Part shown: positions 33,019 to 44,769 of the stretch, in pieces
Layout of the letters: each line of letters begins with the position of its first letter
Numbering within the stretch: position 1 is the first letter of the stretch
Source of the DNA: Mactromeris polynyma
Taxonomy: Eukaryota > Mollusca > Bivalvia > Venerida > Mactridae
Length of the DNA: 64,000 nucleotides
Assembly: GCA_032209605.1 (NCBI GenBank)
Contig: JASFXZ010000005.1
Span: 29,748,905-29,812,904 of the forward strand
Direction of reading: 5' to 3'
Program-made: the position numbers and the translations under genes
Notes under the pieces: generated by a model
The model's database searches: none
The model's input: the letters and a program-made list of their open reading frames with translations, nothing else
What the model was told of the DNA's origin: nothing

Positions 33019-35286
33019 TTAGTTGGCTGCAAGATTTAATATCGATTCACAAACATTTTCCCATGATGTCTTCAGTCTATATTCTCCATCATTATTCTTC
33101 CAAAGAATCCGCACTTTGTTACGAAATAACAATTTCATTGCAGGAGTCATCATTGCAACATCCACATCTTCCTTCATCATCAACAGAATTGGTGTCTTCG
33201 TCTGAATGGCTTGCTGAAATTCCTCTTCACAGAAGTCACCATTGCAATAATTGTTTGAAATAACACTAAGAAAAACGGTGGACTGTTCAATACATCTCAA
33301 AGACTCATTATAGACATACTGACCAGGACGAAACTGTGCATCACCACGACAAACAAGATTCCTATTTGTATCAACAATCTTCTGAAGACCTTCATTAAGG
33401 GGCCCAACAACATTGTCCAGTACGAAGTCTTCATCATCACTGCTATATGACAAAAATACGCAAAAACGAACCTCATCAACCCTTAACATATTGATAATAT
33501 CATTTCGTTTGGCTTGCTTATTTATTTGTTTCTTTCTCATGTATACAATAACAACCACACTGATGCACACTACAGTGAACACGACGGTCGATGAAATAAG
33601 TATAATATTTCTGGTCTTTCTATCACAAATGTTCTGTACTTTTGTCGCAGCCTCTTTATTCACGTGTATCTGTTCTCCAGTTTCACCTTTACATGTAATG
33701 TTTTCAGAAAGTGCATCAATGAGCTCAGTGTTAAGAAGCCAATGTATAGAATGTATCGCCTCACATTTGTCACACGTTAAAGGATTAAATGTTATACCCA
33801 CTTTTGGTTTTCCAAAATTTCCAGGCTCACTGATGATTGTATCCATATCAGTAGTATTGACTTCAACAGGCTGAACAGTTCTACTAAGTGAATCAAGGTA
33901 ATGCATCGATACTTCATCTATTACCTTTATACTATTCTTGATGAGGTTTAAAACTCGGAGTTTAAGTAGATTATGTAACTGGAAATGAACATGTGTCAGT
34001 CTATTTCCTTCAAGGTTTATAACTTCAAGATTATCATTACTGGCGTACATATCCTCTGGTATATCAGTGAGGTGATTTGATGCCAGCTGAATGTTCTTCA
34101 ATTTCTGTGAAGTCTTAAGAAGTTGAGCGAACAGTTGAATGTTTTCCATATACATTATATAAAGCTTATTGTCAGAAAGATCTAAATGTTCAAGGTTGGA
34201 CATACAGTCAAATATGCTGGGATGTATGTACTCCATTCCATTATTAGCAAAGTTCCACAGTTGTATTGACTTCAAGTCAAAGTTATCACACACAAATTCA
34301 ATGTCAAAGCGTCTTATGTTATTTTTCATCGCTATTATTTCTTTCGACCAGCTTTTGAAATAGTTCACACTCCAAAATTTAGTATTATGAAAAAATAAAT
34401 CATAACTAAATATTTTACTGAAATTAACGACTGCAGGAGATAAAACGAAGCTAATGTGATGTCCTGGATTTGTAAATGAAATATTCACGTTCGACAAGGA
34501 AAACTTGTCAAAGTTATCTCGCAGCCAAAATGAATTGAAGACAACATGACTGATGTCTAGCATATGAATATGTTTCAAATCATCAGGCGTTACACCGTCG
34601 TGTGTTACTTCACTAATCATTGCAAAAGAGATGTTTAATGTATTCAACTGTTTGAGGTCTTTAAAGACTTTTAATTCTAACACTGATACAAGCGTCTTGG
34701 TTAAGTCAAGATGAATAATTGGTTTTTGCGATAAACACTTGCTGAATTCTTCATCAATTGTAAAAGGTGACATGAAGTTATTGATTTTGGACAATAATAA
34801 CTGTTCCAAGTTTGGTACCTTTTCGGATCCATTAAGAGCTGCAGCTATCCTTTCAAATCTTAACCTTGTACATCCGCTAAAATCTAGGATTTTGACATTT
34901 GTAAGACCAGATAACGTGCAAGGTTCAATTTGAATGTCACTTGCAGAGTGTACCTGTAATACTTCTAACTTTAGTAAATCTCTGAATGTACCATCTTTAA
35001 ATGTTAAATCCTTACTGATTGAGCCATTTACATCTGAGAATTTGAGAAACTTTACATTTTTCCAATTCTCAGACTGAAAGAGTGAATAGTTTATTTCAAA
35101 CGCAACGGATTTCGACATAAAATCTTTAATGTGTACACTGATGACTTCCTTTGGAATGTCCAACGGTATATGGTCACATGTCCAAACATTTTCCTCTAAT
35201 AATTCGCAGGCTGTATTCAATGTTGCGCAAACTGAAATATTGAATAAAGCAGTCAAAATGGCCAATGATATCTTCAATATATCCAT
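33019..35286 (-). CDS. Toll-like receptor A (LRR-TM-TIR), 755 aa
   Basis: A membrane receptor expected to bind microbial or endogenous ligands outside and recruit TIR adaptors inside. The order is: signal peptide (residues 1-20), an N-terminal Cys-containing cap (CELLEENVWTCDHIP), leucine-rich repeats through about residue 460 (clearest at LEHLDLSDNKLY and LEVINLEGNRLTHV), a LRRCT-like Cys cluster (CDKCEAIHSIHWLL...ITC...IC, about 508-555), a membrane span at about 560-582, and a TIR domain at 607-755. TIR boxes are FLSYSS, CRGDAQFRPG and a CxxEF helix motif. The reading frame is uninterrupted in a single exon. It differs from B and C mainly in the N-terminal ectodomain, and the TIR is nearly identical. 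The start is the first Met before the signal peptide. Confidence 0.93.
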   Translation of the reverse strand: MDILKISLAILTALFNISVCATLNTACELLEENVWTCDHIPLDIPKEVISVHIKDFMSKSVAFEINYSLFQSENWKNVKFLKFSDVNGSISKDLTFKDGTFRDLLKLEVLQVHSASDIQIEPCTLSGLTNVKILDFSGCTRLRFERIAAALNGSEKVPNLEQLLLSKINNFMSPFTIDEEFSKCLSQKPIIHLDLTKTLVSVLELKVFKDLKQLNTLNISFAMISEVTHDGVTPDDLKHIHMLDISHVVFNSFWLRDNFDKFSLSNVNISFTNPGHHISFVLSPAVVNFSKIFSYDLFFHNTKFWSVNYFKSWSKEIIAMKNNIRRFDIEFVCDNFDLKSIQLWNFANNGMEYIHPSIFDCMSNLEHLDLSDNKLYIMYMENIQLFAQLLKTSQKLKNIQLASNHLTDIPEDMYASNDNLEVINLEGNRLTHVHFQLHNLLKLRVLNLIKNSIKVIDEVSMHYLDSLSRTVQPVEVNTTDMDTIISEPGNFGKPKVGITFNPLTCDKCEAIHSIHWLLNTELIDALSENITCKGETGEQIHVNKEAATKVQNICDRKTRNIILISSTVVFTVVCISVVVIVYMRKKQINKQAKRNDIINMLRVDEVRFCVFLSYSSDDEDFVLDNVVGPLNEGLQKIVDTNRNLVCRGDAQFRPGQYVYNESLRCIEQSTVFLSVISNNYCNGDFCEEEFQQAIQTKTPILLMMKEDVDVAMMTPAMKLLFRNKVRILWKNNDGEYRLKTSWENVCESILNLAAN

Positions 35287-35491
35287 GCTTCAGTAAATCA
35301 TGTTGGGTCATTTTAGAGTAATTCAACTTGTATTTCCATATTCAGAACTTTAATAATACGTTAAAAATCTTTTTTTTTGGTTTATAATCGTAGACTCTCC
35401 CTCATCTGTTTGACTAAACTATCCAAAATTGAAAACACATCCTGAAATATCATATTTGCAGAATTATAGACATCAATTATTTTGTCAAATT

Positions 35492-35625
35492 AGACTTCCG
35501 GGTCAAATCTGAGAAAAACCCTAGTGTAGTCACCAGTAGAACAGATTTAAATGTAGTAATGAATTAACATATTCGGTAAAATTAACTTTAAATCCGCCTG
35601 AGATGAATCACAAGCTTATGCGTCT
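35492..35625. repeat. Conserved intergenic block (copy 2 of 6), upstream of TLR A
   Basis: The landmarks ACTTCCGGGT, AGTAGAACAGATTT, ATGTAGTAATGAATTAACAT and CCGCCTGAGATGAATCACAA match the other copies. The sequence is more diverged than the copies upstream of B and C. Confidence 0.55.
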
Positions 35626-35692
35626 CATATTAGTTATAACGGAAAACACCGCCACAACTTGTATCACATCTATTGGGTGTCATCTAAAATGG

Positions 35693-35972
35693 CACAAGTA
35701 GGAAAAGTAGAATTCTACCTAGCGCTAGGTAGGGAAAGTAGCGCTGCCGTTTCTTAAACGTAGGGAAAGTAGCACCTATCTCTAGATAGGTAGCGTGTTT
35801 TGACAGTGCTAGCTTTGCTAAACAAAATGGCGTCCATGCGGAACAGTGTCGTGTGGTGTGGCGCGCGCCATTTTGTAGCTAGCGAATCGTACAAGCGTTT
35901 TTTAGACGGCTACCTTTTCTACATTGGCTAACTTTTCTTGCTTATTTCCCCTACCTCTAAAAAACGCACCTC
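35693..35972. mobile_element. Dispersed fold-back repeat, inverted relative to 28.4 kb
   Basis: The left part (about 35693-35855) is the reverse complement of 28396-28555 and includes AAGTAGCGCTGCCGTTTCTT and AAAATGGCGTCCATGCGGAA. The right end, CCTCTAAAAAACGCACCTC, is the same terminal sequence that ends the other copy, here in direct orientation. That suggests the element has inverted ends of this sequence. Confidence 0.5.
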
Positions 35973-35984
35973 TTGTCTATGCTA

Positions 35985-36130
35985 GTTCTAAGACTGGTCA
36001 TACCGGTGTCATATAAATGTGGCTGGTGTTGTATAAAGTCACGTGCACGCGGCGTGGTATCACAGCGTGGTAGCATTATATCTAATACAAGCAGACATAA
36101 TCCTTAGTGCACTCTAAATGAACTAAGCTA
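35985..36130. mobile_element. SINE body fragment (relative of 18285-18440)
   Basis: AAGACTGGTCATACCGGTGT, GTGGCTGGTGTTGTATA and TAATCCTTAGTGCAC match the earlier copy. The tRNA-like head is absent here. Confidence 0.55.
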
Positions 36131-36366
36131 TCAATGCACTATGAAACAACATTTAAAGAAGAACTAACACGTTATATTTTAAAAAGGGACTTCGTACACT
36201 ACTCCCAGTTTTACCCCCTGTTTTAAGGCTTTTTCACGGTGTATTATGCATATAAAAAATGAAAATGAAGACGTACAAATGGTTGTCATACTCTCTTTAT
36301 TTTCAAAATATTTTCAGTAAAATTACACATAATTTCATTATCAAAACACACAAGCAGGCAATATCT

Positions 36367-37565
36367 TAGAACGTTCTAAGAGAAAATGACCAAAAACCTT
36401 AGAACGTTCTAAGAGAATTGACCCAAAAACCTTAGAACGTTCTAAGAGAAATTGGCCCAAAAACCTTAGAACGTTCTAAGAGAAATTGACCCAAAAACCT
36501 TAGAACGTTCTAAGAGAAATTGACCCAAAAACCTTAGAACGTTCTAAGAGAAATTGACCAAATATCTGAGATCGTTCTAAGAGAAAATGATCAAAAACCT
36601 TAGAACGTTCTAAGAGAAATTGGCCCAAAAACCTTAGAACGTTCTAAGAGAAATTGACCAAATATCTGAGATAGTTCTAAGAGAAATTGACCCAAAAACC
36701 TTAGAACGTTCTAAGAGAATTGACCCAAAAACCTTAGAACGTTCTAAGGGAAATTGACCAAATATCTGAGATCGTTCCAAGAGAAAATGATCAAAAACCT
36801 TAGAACGTTCTAAGAGAAATTGGCCCAAAAACCTCAGAACGTTCTAAGGAAATTGACACAAAAACATTAGAACGTTCTAAGAGAAATTGACCCAAAAACC
36901 TTAGAACGTTCTAAGAGAAATTGACCAAATATCTGAGATCGTTCTAAGAGAAAATGATCAAAAACCTTAGAACGTTCTAAGAGAAATTGACCAAATATCT
37001 GAGATCGTTCTAAGAGAAATTGACCAAAAAACCTTAGAACGTTCTAAGAGAATTTGGCTAAAACCTTAGAACGTTCTAAGAGAAATTGACCAAAAAACCT
37101 TAGAACGTTCTAAGAGAAATTGACCAAAAAACCTTAGAACGTTCTAAGAGAAATTGACCAAATATCTGAGATCGTTCTAAGAGAAAATATTCAAAAACCT
37201 TAGAACGTTCTAAGAGAAATTGGCCCAAAAACCTTAGAACGTTCTAAGAGAAATTGACCCAAAAACCTTAGAACGTTCTAAGAGAATTGGGCTCAAACCT
37301 TAGAACGTTCTAAGAGAAATTGACCAAATATCTGAGATCGTTCTAAGAGAAAATGATCTAAAACCTTAGAACGTTCTAAGAGAAATTGACCAAATATCTG
37401 AGATCGTTCTAAGAGAAATTGACCCAAAACCCTTAGAACGTTCTAAGAGAATTTGACCAAATATCTGAGAACGTTCTAAGAGAAATTGACCAAAAAACCT
37501 TAGAACGTTCTATAAGAATTTGACCAAATATCTGAGATCGTTCTAAGAGAATTTGACCAAATATC
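36367..37565. repeat. 33-34-bp tandem array built on a palindrome
   Basis: About 35 units. Most carry the perfect 14-bp palindrome TTAGAACGTTCTAA followed by GAGAAATTGACCAAAAACC. A second unit type has ATATCTGAGATCGTTCTAAG, which spoils one palindrome arm. The two types are interspersed, giving a higher-order pattern. The 64-residue frame across it is an artefact. Confidence 0.95.
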
Positions 37566-38211
37566 TATTTATACAGAAACTGTTTGATCACATCTCTTAT
37601 GTCACAACATATTCATCATTTAAACAAATGGAACACTGGACTGGTAGATACTTATCTACATTTAAACAATTAGTGTATATAATATTAAATGTTGTAGCTG
37701 ATGCCGTACTTCTTTTCGTTCAAAGTCATTGCACTATGTAACAAACGCCATTCGTCGAAATATGAGCTAAGTCCCACTGTAGTGAGGAGCGAGCATAGCC
37801 AATTCCAGTGCAGCTTACTGATGAACAACACTGACATTTTTCCTCCGTGGTTTTTAATCTGACTCTGTCAAAATCAAACTCCACATGATACACTGAAAAA
37901 AATCATCGAAGTGCTATACAAATATATTTTCTTAGATTACAAATTACGAATACATAGTCACATTAGTGTTTGTGGTAGACATAAGGATCAATTGGTAGAA
38001 CACTATACTCATGAGTTGTATATTTTAACCACGAATCATGCCTGTGGTGAGGTTTAACTCTGAACTTCACAATCAAAGAATTAGAAGCCAGTGTCACATT
38101 GATGTAAAACGATAGAGTAAAACTCCATTGTGCAAAGCCCAGTACTTCGTCCAAATAGTAGTTAACCTTAATCAACTTTATATAAGTTAAATTTACACGG
38201 AAATAACGTCA
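37566..38211. other. Spacer, no gene supported
   Basis: Short featureless frames only, including one that starts inside the satellite array. Confidence 0.4.
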
Positions 38212-38284
38212 GGTCGTTGTGGTGTAGTGGTTAGCATAACGGACCGGAAATCCGTAGACCCGTGTTAGACTCCCGGTAGCGCCA
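38212..38284 (+). tRNA. tRNA-like sequence, anticodon GGA (Ser), probably a pseudogene
   Basis: A 73-base stretch with a box A-like TGGTGTAGTGGTTAGCA. The anticodon stem is perfect (ACGGA at 38239-38243 with TCCGT at 38251-38255) around the loop CCGGAAA, giving GGA at 38246-38248. Against a working tRNA-Ser, position 33 is C instead of U, the long variable arm of Ser tRNAs is absent, the T-loop reads TTAGACT instead of TTCGANT, and the acceptor stem pairs poorly. It may be a tRNA pseudogene or a SINE head. Confidence 0.45.
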
Positions 38285-39559
38285 TTGACCGATTTTTCTT
38301 GTTCCACAAACATGACTTTATTTTAATGTACTTGATCGTATTAGGAAGGCGTATTAGGAGAGTCTGCAGAGAAAAATAGCATAGGCATCTTTTAATAATA
38401 TTTTTTGGTTTCTTCAGATGTTCATTTGTAATTGTTTTGTAAGTAACATGAAAAACAAAATAGGTCCTACACTTCAAGACATACATTACTGTGATTAGAA
38501 ACGTGGCTACAGAACAAAACAGACATGATGCAGTACCTTAGCTGACTTCATTGTAATCAAATTACTGAAAACATATCATTTTATTACCAATTAGATAAAA
38601 GTACAATAAATTATACATAGAAATGAATTTCATTTATGTATGTTATCACTGAATAAATTAACCGCAACTCCCCCCCCCCCACGATTCAACTATTATGTGC
38701 ACTCACATAGTAAATAATACATTATAGAAATTATAACATGAACGATACATACTCATTTCAATTTTTTAACGATTGCCTAATAAGCACCCTCCAATCAACC
38801 ACTTTGCATCCACACCGTCACCAACTTGAATCTAAAAAAAAAAAAATATTTCAGGAGGATTATCAGCAGCAAATAATGTTTTATTCGTTGTCATAATACT
38901 TTTAAGGCATTGAGTATAATATAAGTAGATATAGACCTCAAACAGGAAGTGCTGTAAACAATGCATGCACCCGAAAAGCTGGAGACATGAAAATATAAAC
39001 GTACACAACTATGTCGCTCATCAGATAAATGCAGCCGATGCAAATCGATATCGATGGGGCTACTGGTCAGTAGACGATTTGTCTGTCGGTAGTTTCCGTA
39101 AGTGATCGTAAATTTTCCGATGATCACCGACTGATAACTGGTATAACACAATAACATGTAGCCACGGGCTATCTTTTATGTACTTAAAGAGAAAACAAAT
39201 GGAGTTCGATTTTGTTGATGAAACACGAGATTATTCTATTATTGAAAACGAACTATGATATAGGCAATTTTTTTGCTCAGGAAATAAAATAGAGAAACAA
39301 AACAACGAATTCGTTTCACTTAGCATTTGTTATAAACACTTTGTCGTGCAATGTCCAATTAAAATTGCAAATACAAATAATTTTGGGTACTTTTTTTAAT
39401 ACGAAGATACTGTGGTGCCTGCAAATACCACGCAATATATATATATTACTATTCCACATCGTGGATTTGAATAATAATTTATATTTACATTAACATATAA
39501 GGTTTTTATCTATGTAATACGTCCACCATTATTGACATTTACTACTAAATTAAACACAC
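38285..39559. other. AT-rich spacer
   Basis: Contains a C10 homopolymer near 38680 and an A-rich run near 38835. No gene supported. Confidence 0.4.
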
Positions 39560-40450
39560 ATACGTGATATGTATGATTTATATTAGTTATAGACTTGATT
39601 ATATTATATATCTACATATACAATAAGCTATTGACAGCGTTGTTTATGGATTTGGTCCGTATAATTGAGTTTTATCTTGACATTGGCAACATGTACGTGT
39701 TATGCTATATAACGGATGGATGTAACTGTATATTTAACCGAAACTCTTCCTAGTTGGGTAATTTCAAATTAGGGCAACATTCGCTGTGTACAGATTTCCT
39801 TATTGGAACATTTGTGATATTTCGGTCCACCAGGTATGTCCTCCGCACATCATGTTTTATGCCTAAGGGGGATATTAACCAGTAGATCAGTATAGGTCAA
39901 ACAGTGCTATTGAGAAACATCGTAAAGTCCAAATTTTCGCGGCATCTCACCTGTACTTTTCAGAAGCCTAACCGGTATTTTCCTGCTTACATACCAGTAC
40001 TTCGTTAGGTTGGAAGCAATGAAAATATTTCTGTTTTTACACGATTGGACGAGGGATCGAACCCACGACCTTCGGATTTGAAGTCAGCAGCGTTTACTGC
40101 TAAGTCACCGGGCCACCTATTTTCTGGTTTGGTAGTTTCTATTGAGAAATTGTAGTGACCTGTCGGTTAACGTTTGGAATGGTACGTTCTTTTTTATTCT
40201 ATATAGGCTCGGGTACTTCTGTCACCCATTTCAGCTGTTAAAACGTATTGGCTGCATAAACTTATGTTATAAAAGCGATGCTATAAGACTGAACGTTTGA
40301 CGTTGATCACATCGCTGATTACCTGTTTCAATACTGGAATTTTCCAATCTAAAAATAAAACTGACGTGTCAAAAGGTCTCGTATTACAAATGTACGTGTA
40401 TCATATTTGCGTAAGCACAAAAACTATTAACGTTCGAGTACATATCTGTC
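39560..40450. repeat. Copy of the block at 19.06-19.56 kb, with an inserted SINE
   Basis: Landmarks such as ATACAATAAGCTATTGA, GTACGTGTTATGC, GGTACGTTCTTTTTTATTCT, CTCGGGTACTTCTGTCA and GATCACATCGCTGATTACCT occur in the same order as in the earlier copy. The extra sequence here includes the tRNA-like segment at 40047-40119. Confidence 0.6.
40047..40119 (-). mobile_element. tRNA-like SINE head
   Basis: On the minus strand a box A-like GGCCCGGTGACTTAGCAGT is followed at tRNA spacing by a perfect box B GGGTTCGATCC (40054-40064). The loop between reads ACTTCAAATC. No clean cloverleaf acceptor stem is seen, so a SINE head is more likely than a tRNA gene. Confidence 0.5.
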
Positions 40451-42386
40451 AATGCTAGAAAACAAGATGGCTATTAAAGTTTTGCTGTCTTTTTACGATC
40501 AAGAAATATAGATCAGATTACACCCGCCCATTTCCTTTTTTGAATATCAAGTTCGATAATGTAACCAAGTCTATGCCAAATAATCTTAATATCTATTTCT
40601 ATTTTACGACCACCATACAATCGCACGAAGTTGTGGCGAGAACATACTGGTGAACATACGAGTATCGCCATGGAACGATCAGTGGCAAAAAAAAAAAAAA
40701 TTTAATTGTATATATGGGCTTCTGTGCCCACAAACTTACAGTTTAGGTGTTGGCATACACTTAAACAATTTGAATACCCAGTGTTGTTGTGCAAATGCAA
40801 AATAATTGTCTCTTGTGTTCGTCATCCCATTGTAGTTATTTACTTGAATGCATACATAATCATTTTACCCGGTGCATTTTTTATGACTAATCACTTATGA
40901 CTAATTTGATTGTGACATTTACTGATCCACTTCTACATTCATTTTTATCTCACTGTATTCAAATGGAGATACTGTAATGTTGCATTTACATATGTGTGTA
41001 TTGTGGGTGATTCCATTTATTGTCTTCTAATTCACACTTAAGAGATTTTACTTAATTTGCAATATATTTATGTAATACAAACAACTTTGAATGTATAAAT
41101 CATTGACATTCAGAAACTAATTTTCGATCACCCAAGCACGCTCAATGTTTCGATTACAAAGTACAAAATCTCAGATCACATACACACACAGAAAACACCA
41201 CAGAAAAAAGCATAAAGTAATGATATAAAAGGGCAGAGCAATAACATATCGTATATATATCCTTATCAATTATTTAAGCAGTACTGTGTATTGTCTTTAA
41301 CATTTGTCGTATATAACATTTACCATAAAAATACTGCACGGTTCTTTAACATAATACAATAAAAACTCACTTAAAGATAACCTCAATAATCAGACCTCCT
41401 CAAAATTAAGAACAATTTTCAATTTCTTATTCAGTGCTTATCTTTATATAACCTCAAATAAAGACCACCTTAATAAGAACACACATTTTCGAGGGTCACG
41501 AGGGTGGTCTTATTATTTTGGTTTTACTGTATTGTGGCCGATAATCCGTATTTGGTTATAGTTATCATGCATATCACTACTGGTTGTCTTTTTATGACAT
41601 TGCTTTCTTTCAACTAGTGATACCCGGAAGAATACTTATTTTGTACACCTTACGCAGAATCATTAACACCAGACATGTTGTCATGCTTATGTAAAACTGC
41701 ATTATTGTAACACTTCCGGGTGAAATCAGGGAAACACCCTAACATATGCATTCACCAATAGAACAGAATTTGATTTAGTCATGAATGAACATATAAATTA
41801 AACTTCCACTCAGCCTGAGATGAATCACAAGGTTATGCGTCTACAATTCAAATACCAGACATCAGAAATTTGACATTAATTACTATTCATTTCGAATACT
41901 ATAGCCTATATATGCATTTTGAATGCCAAAGATCTTAATCATATATTTGTAATTATCTAGTATTCGAATCGCAGATATCACCATACTTGATATAATATTT
42001 CCATTTCTATGAAACAAGGTTATCCAAACATTTTCTCCTCTGTCCTTAAATAAACTTCATACAGCAAGACGTTTTCACATGATATAACATCGTGTGTATT
42101 CAAATGGTAATAATTTCTCAAATCGTCTGTTGGTTTTCAAACTAAACAGACTCAACTTGATTGATATGTTAAAATAAGAAATTGGGAAAATGTGTATTGT
42201 CATCGACGGACGCTCGGACTTTATTGTCTATACGACTTCACCGTAGTCTAGCCTCTAGTTTATAAAGGTGAAGTCCCGACTACGCATACAAGTAAACAGT
42301 TACAAATGAAGAAGGCACACAAGACACGGGACCGTAAGATAATAGTTCGCCTTAACGAAATTTCGACATAAACGTCGAGCAGCCGT
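40451..42386. other. Duplicated spacer downstream of TLR B
   Basis: Colinear with 30.4-31.9 and 53.2-54.7 kb. It contains a MITE at 41357-41529 (TA-flanked, CAATAAAAACTC...GGTTTTACTG ends) and a conserved block at about 41665-41840. After about 42070 the colinearity breaks and resumes at about 45190, so roughly 3 kb was inserted between: the LINE at 42387 and the pseudogene at 44770. No gene supported. Confidence 0.55.
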
Positions 42387-44690
42387 AAATAGATAGATAG
42401 ATTTATTTCAACATATAATGTACAATTTACATGGCAATATAAAATTAAGACATATATTAAGAACAACAATATGCATGAATCAATAAAGCCATATCAATCA
42501 ACATTATATGTTAAGGATAACACAAAAAAGAGTACAAGTAAAAACTCTTATTTCCATTGTGGTCCTTAATATATAGTATTGTGTGACATAGGAAGAATTA
42601 TAAGTTATAATTAAAGTTATCACAGTCAAGACATTGTGTTACATGTTTATAAACAAATAGATAAAACTATGAAACAATAACACAATAAGTTATCTCTGAC
42701 AGGAATAATGGATGAAAAGGCTAAACAAATAAAATATTAACAAGGTATTAGGTTACAAATGATAAAACTGATTAAAAAGTAAAGACAATACATTGTTTAA
42801 GACGAGCTACAAATGTGTTGTTTTACTTTGCATTTGAAAGAAGAAATACTGTTGGCATCCCTCACATCTTGTGGCAGACTGTTCCAAAGACAACAACCAT
42901 TGAAAGCAAAAGATTTCTTTCCAAAACCCTTGACTTTAGGAATTGCTAATCTCTTACATTCTGACTTTAAATAATTTGTTCCATCAGGGGTAACATCAGC
43001 CTTAACTCTGAACCTGGTAGGATATTTGTGGATTTCACTGATGGGGGTAAATTGATCATTTAAATAAGAAGGGGAAAGTTGGGAATGGATTTTATATATA
43101 TGACATAGCGTAATTTGATTCACTCTACTTTCTACGGGTACCCACTTTAAACGGGAAAAATGTTCTGTGCCAATATGTGATCTAGGATGTAAGTTCAATA
43201 CAAATCTCACCAGTTTATTTTGTGTGACTTGCAATTTATTCTTTAAATATTGTGTTAAACTGTTAAACCAGACTGATGATGCATAATCAAAGTGACATTG
43301 AACAAGGGAAGAGACCAGAATTTTCTTTGTTTGCATAGTTAGGAATTCACTTTAACGATACAGGAATTTTAACCTTGCATTGGATGTTTTAATAACAGAC
43401 GTTGCCATAGACGCAAAGGACAAATTTTGATCAAAGGTAACTCCAAGATATTTAACTGATGTTGTTGTTCAATAGATTGGCCGTTACAGCTTATATCAAG
43501 TTTGGACTGGGATTTTAACCGACGTTGGGATCCAAAGATAATAGACTCTGTCTTCCCAAGATGTAGGGAAAGCTTATTACATATAAGCCACTGACTAACA
43601 ATGTTCAGTTCAATACTTAAAATATTTTTGATGTCGATTTTACTTTTACCGGGTACAAGAATTGCTGAGTCATCTGCATAAAGTAGTAACTTATTTATGA
43701 CAACAGCAGACATATCATTTACATAGATAAGAAAAAGCAATGGCCCTAAAATAGACCCTGATGGCACACCGCAAGATACAGTAGCTGATGATGAGTATAT
43801 ACCTGAAATTTCAGCTAACTGACTTCTATCAGATAAATAAGAAGTAAACCATCTGACGGACGTTTCAGCGAGACCCATCGCATTGAGTTTCATCAATAAA
43901 ATCGAATGATTTATGGTATCAAAGGCCTTTTGAAGATCTAACAGGACCATGCCAACAAAATGCCCCTTGTCCAATTGAAAGCGAATATGATCTGTAAGAT
44001 GAATCAAGGAGGTATCGGTAGAAAATACTTTTCTAAACCCAGACTGAAACTCATATAATATATTATTTTGGACAAGATATTCTTCTAATTGGTCATACAT
44101 AACTCGCTCAAAAAACCTTAGAGACAATACTCAAGATTGAGACTGGGCGGTAATTGCCGACATCTGTCTTATCATTATTTTTGTACAATGGAACTACACG
44201 AGCTGACTTTAGATCATCAGGTACCACACCCTGTATTATGGAAAGATTAACGATGTGCGAGATGGGACCAGCAATAATTGAAGCTGAGTCCTTATCAAAG
44301 CTTGAGGGTATGCCATCTAGACCGGATCCCTTTTTAGGACTTAGATTATTCAAGTATTTATACACTTTGTGTTCTGTAGTGACTGAAAATTTGAACTGTC
44401 GGGTTATAACAATTTGAAACAAAACTGGTACCAAACGTATAACAAGTCTTTGGCAATATACTCACAAGTTTATCTGCAACAGAAGTATAGAATGAATTGA
44501 TTTTTTCCGCTACTTTATGTTTATCAAAACAAATGTTGTCATCAATGTTTAAGCCAATAGTATCAGAACACTGACTATTTTTACCTGGTAAGCCTAAATG
44601 TTTCAGACTTTTCCATAGAGACTGAGAGTCATTTTTGTTACTCTCAAGTGAAGGTTTAAAGAAGTTCTTTTTGCATGCATGATCATATAA
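42387..44690 (-). mobile_element. CR1/L2-like LINE, 5'-truncated, frameshifted
   Basis: On the minus strand, 44434-44108 encodes the start of the reverse transcriptase (KKGSGLDGIP, GNYRPVSILS). 44127-43369 encodes its core with LLDLQKAFDTINH, CGVPSGSILGPLLFLIYVND and the catalytic LLYADDSAI. 43336-42797 encodes the thumb and tail (FDYASSVWFNSL, LWNSLPQDVRDA). Three frames overlap, so at least two frameshifts are present. The endonuclease is missing. The 3' end is a short ATCTATCTATCT microsatellite near 42390-42405. It reads opposite to the Gly-rich pseudogene next to it. Confidence 0.85.
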
Positions 44691-44769
44691 CTAGATTATA
44701 TTGAGTACAGCATACATCGACCTAATATTCTGTGCACGTAGCGCACTAGATATTGTGGTTAGTTTTATG

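Noticed and set aside
33413..33874. 153-residue plus-strand frame antisense to TLR A (also at 46785 and 56310)
   Set aside because: Shadow of the receptor coding strand; conserved only because the sense gene is.
36367..37565. Possible CRISPR array (palindromic repeat)
   Set aside because: The inter-palindrome sequence is itself repeated, not unique, and no cas genes are present.
42260..42469. 69-residue hydrophobic minus frame
   Set aside because: Covers the microsatellite tail and 3' end of the LINE; low-complexity sequence.
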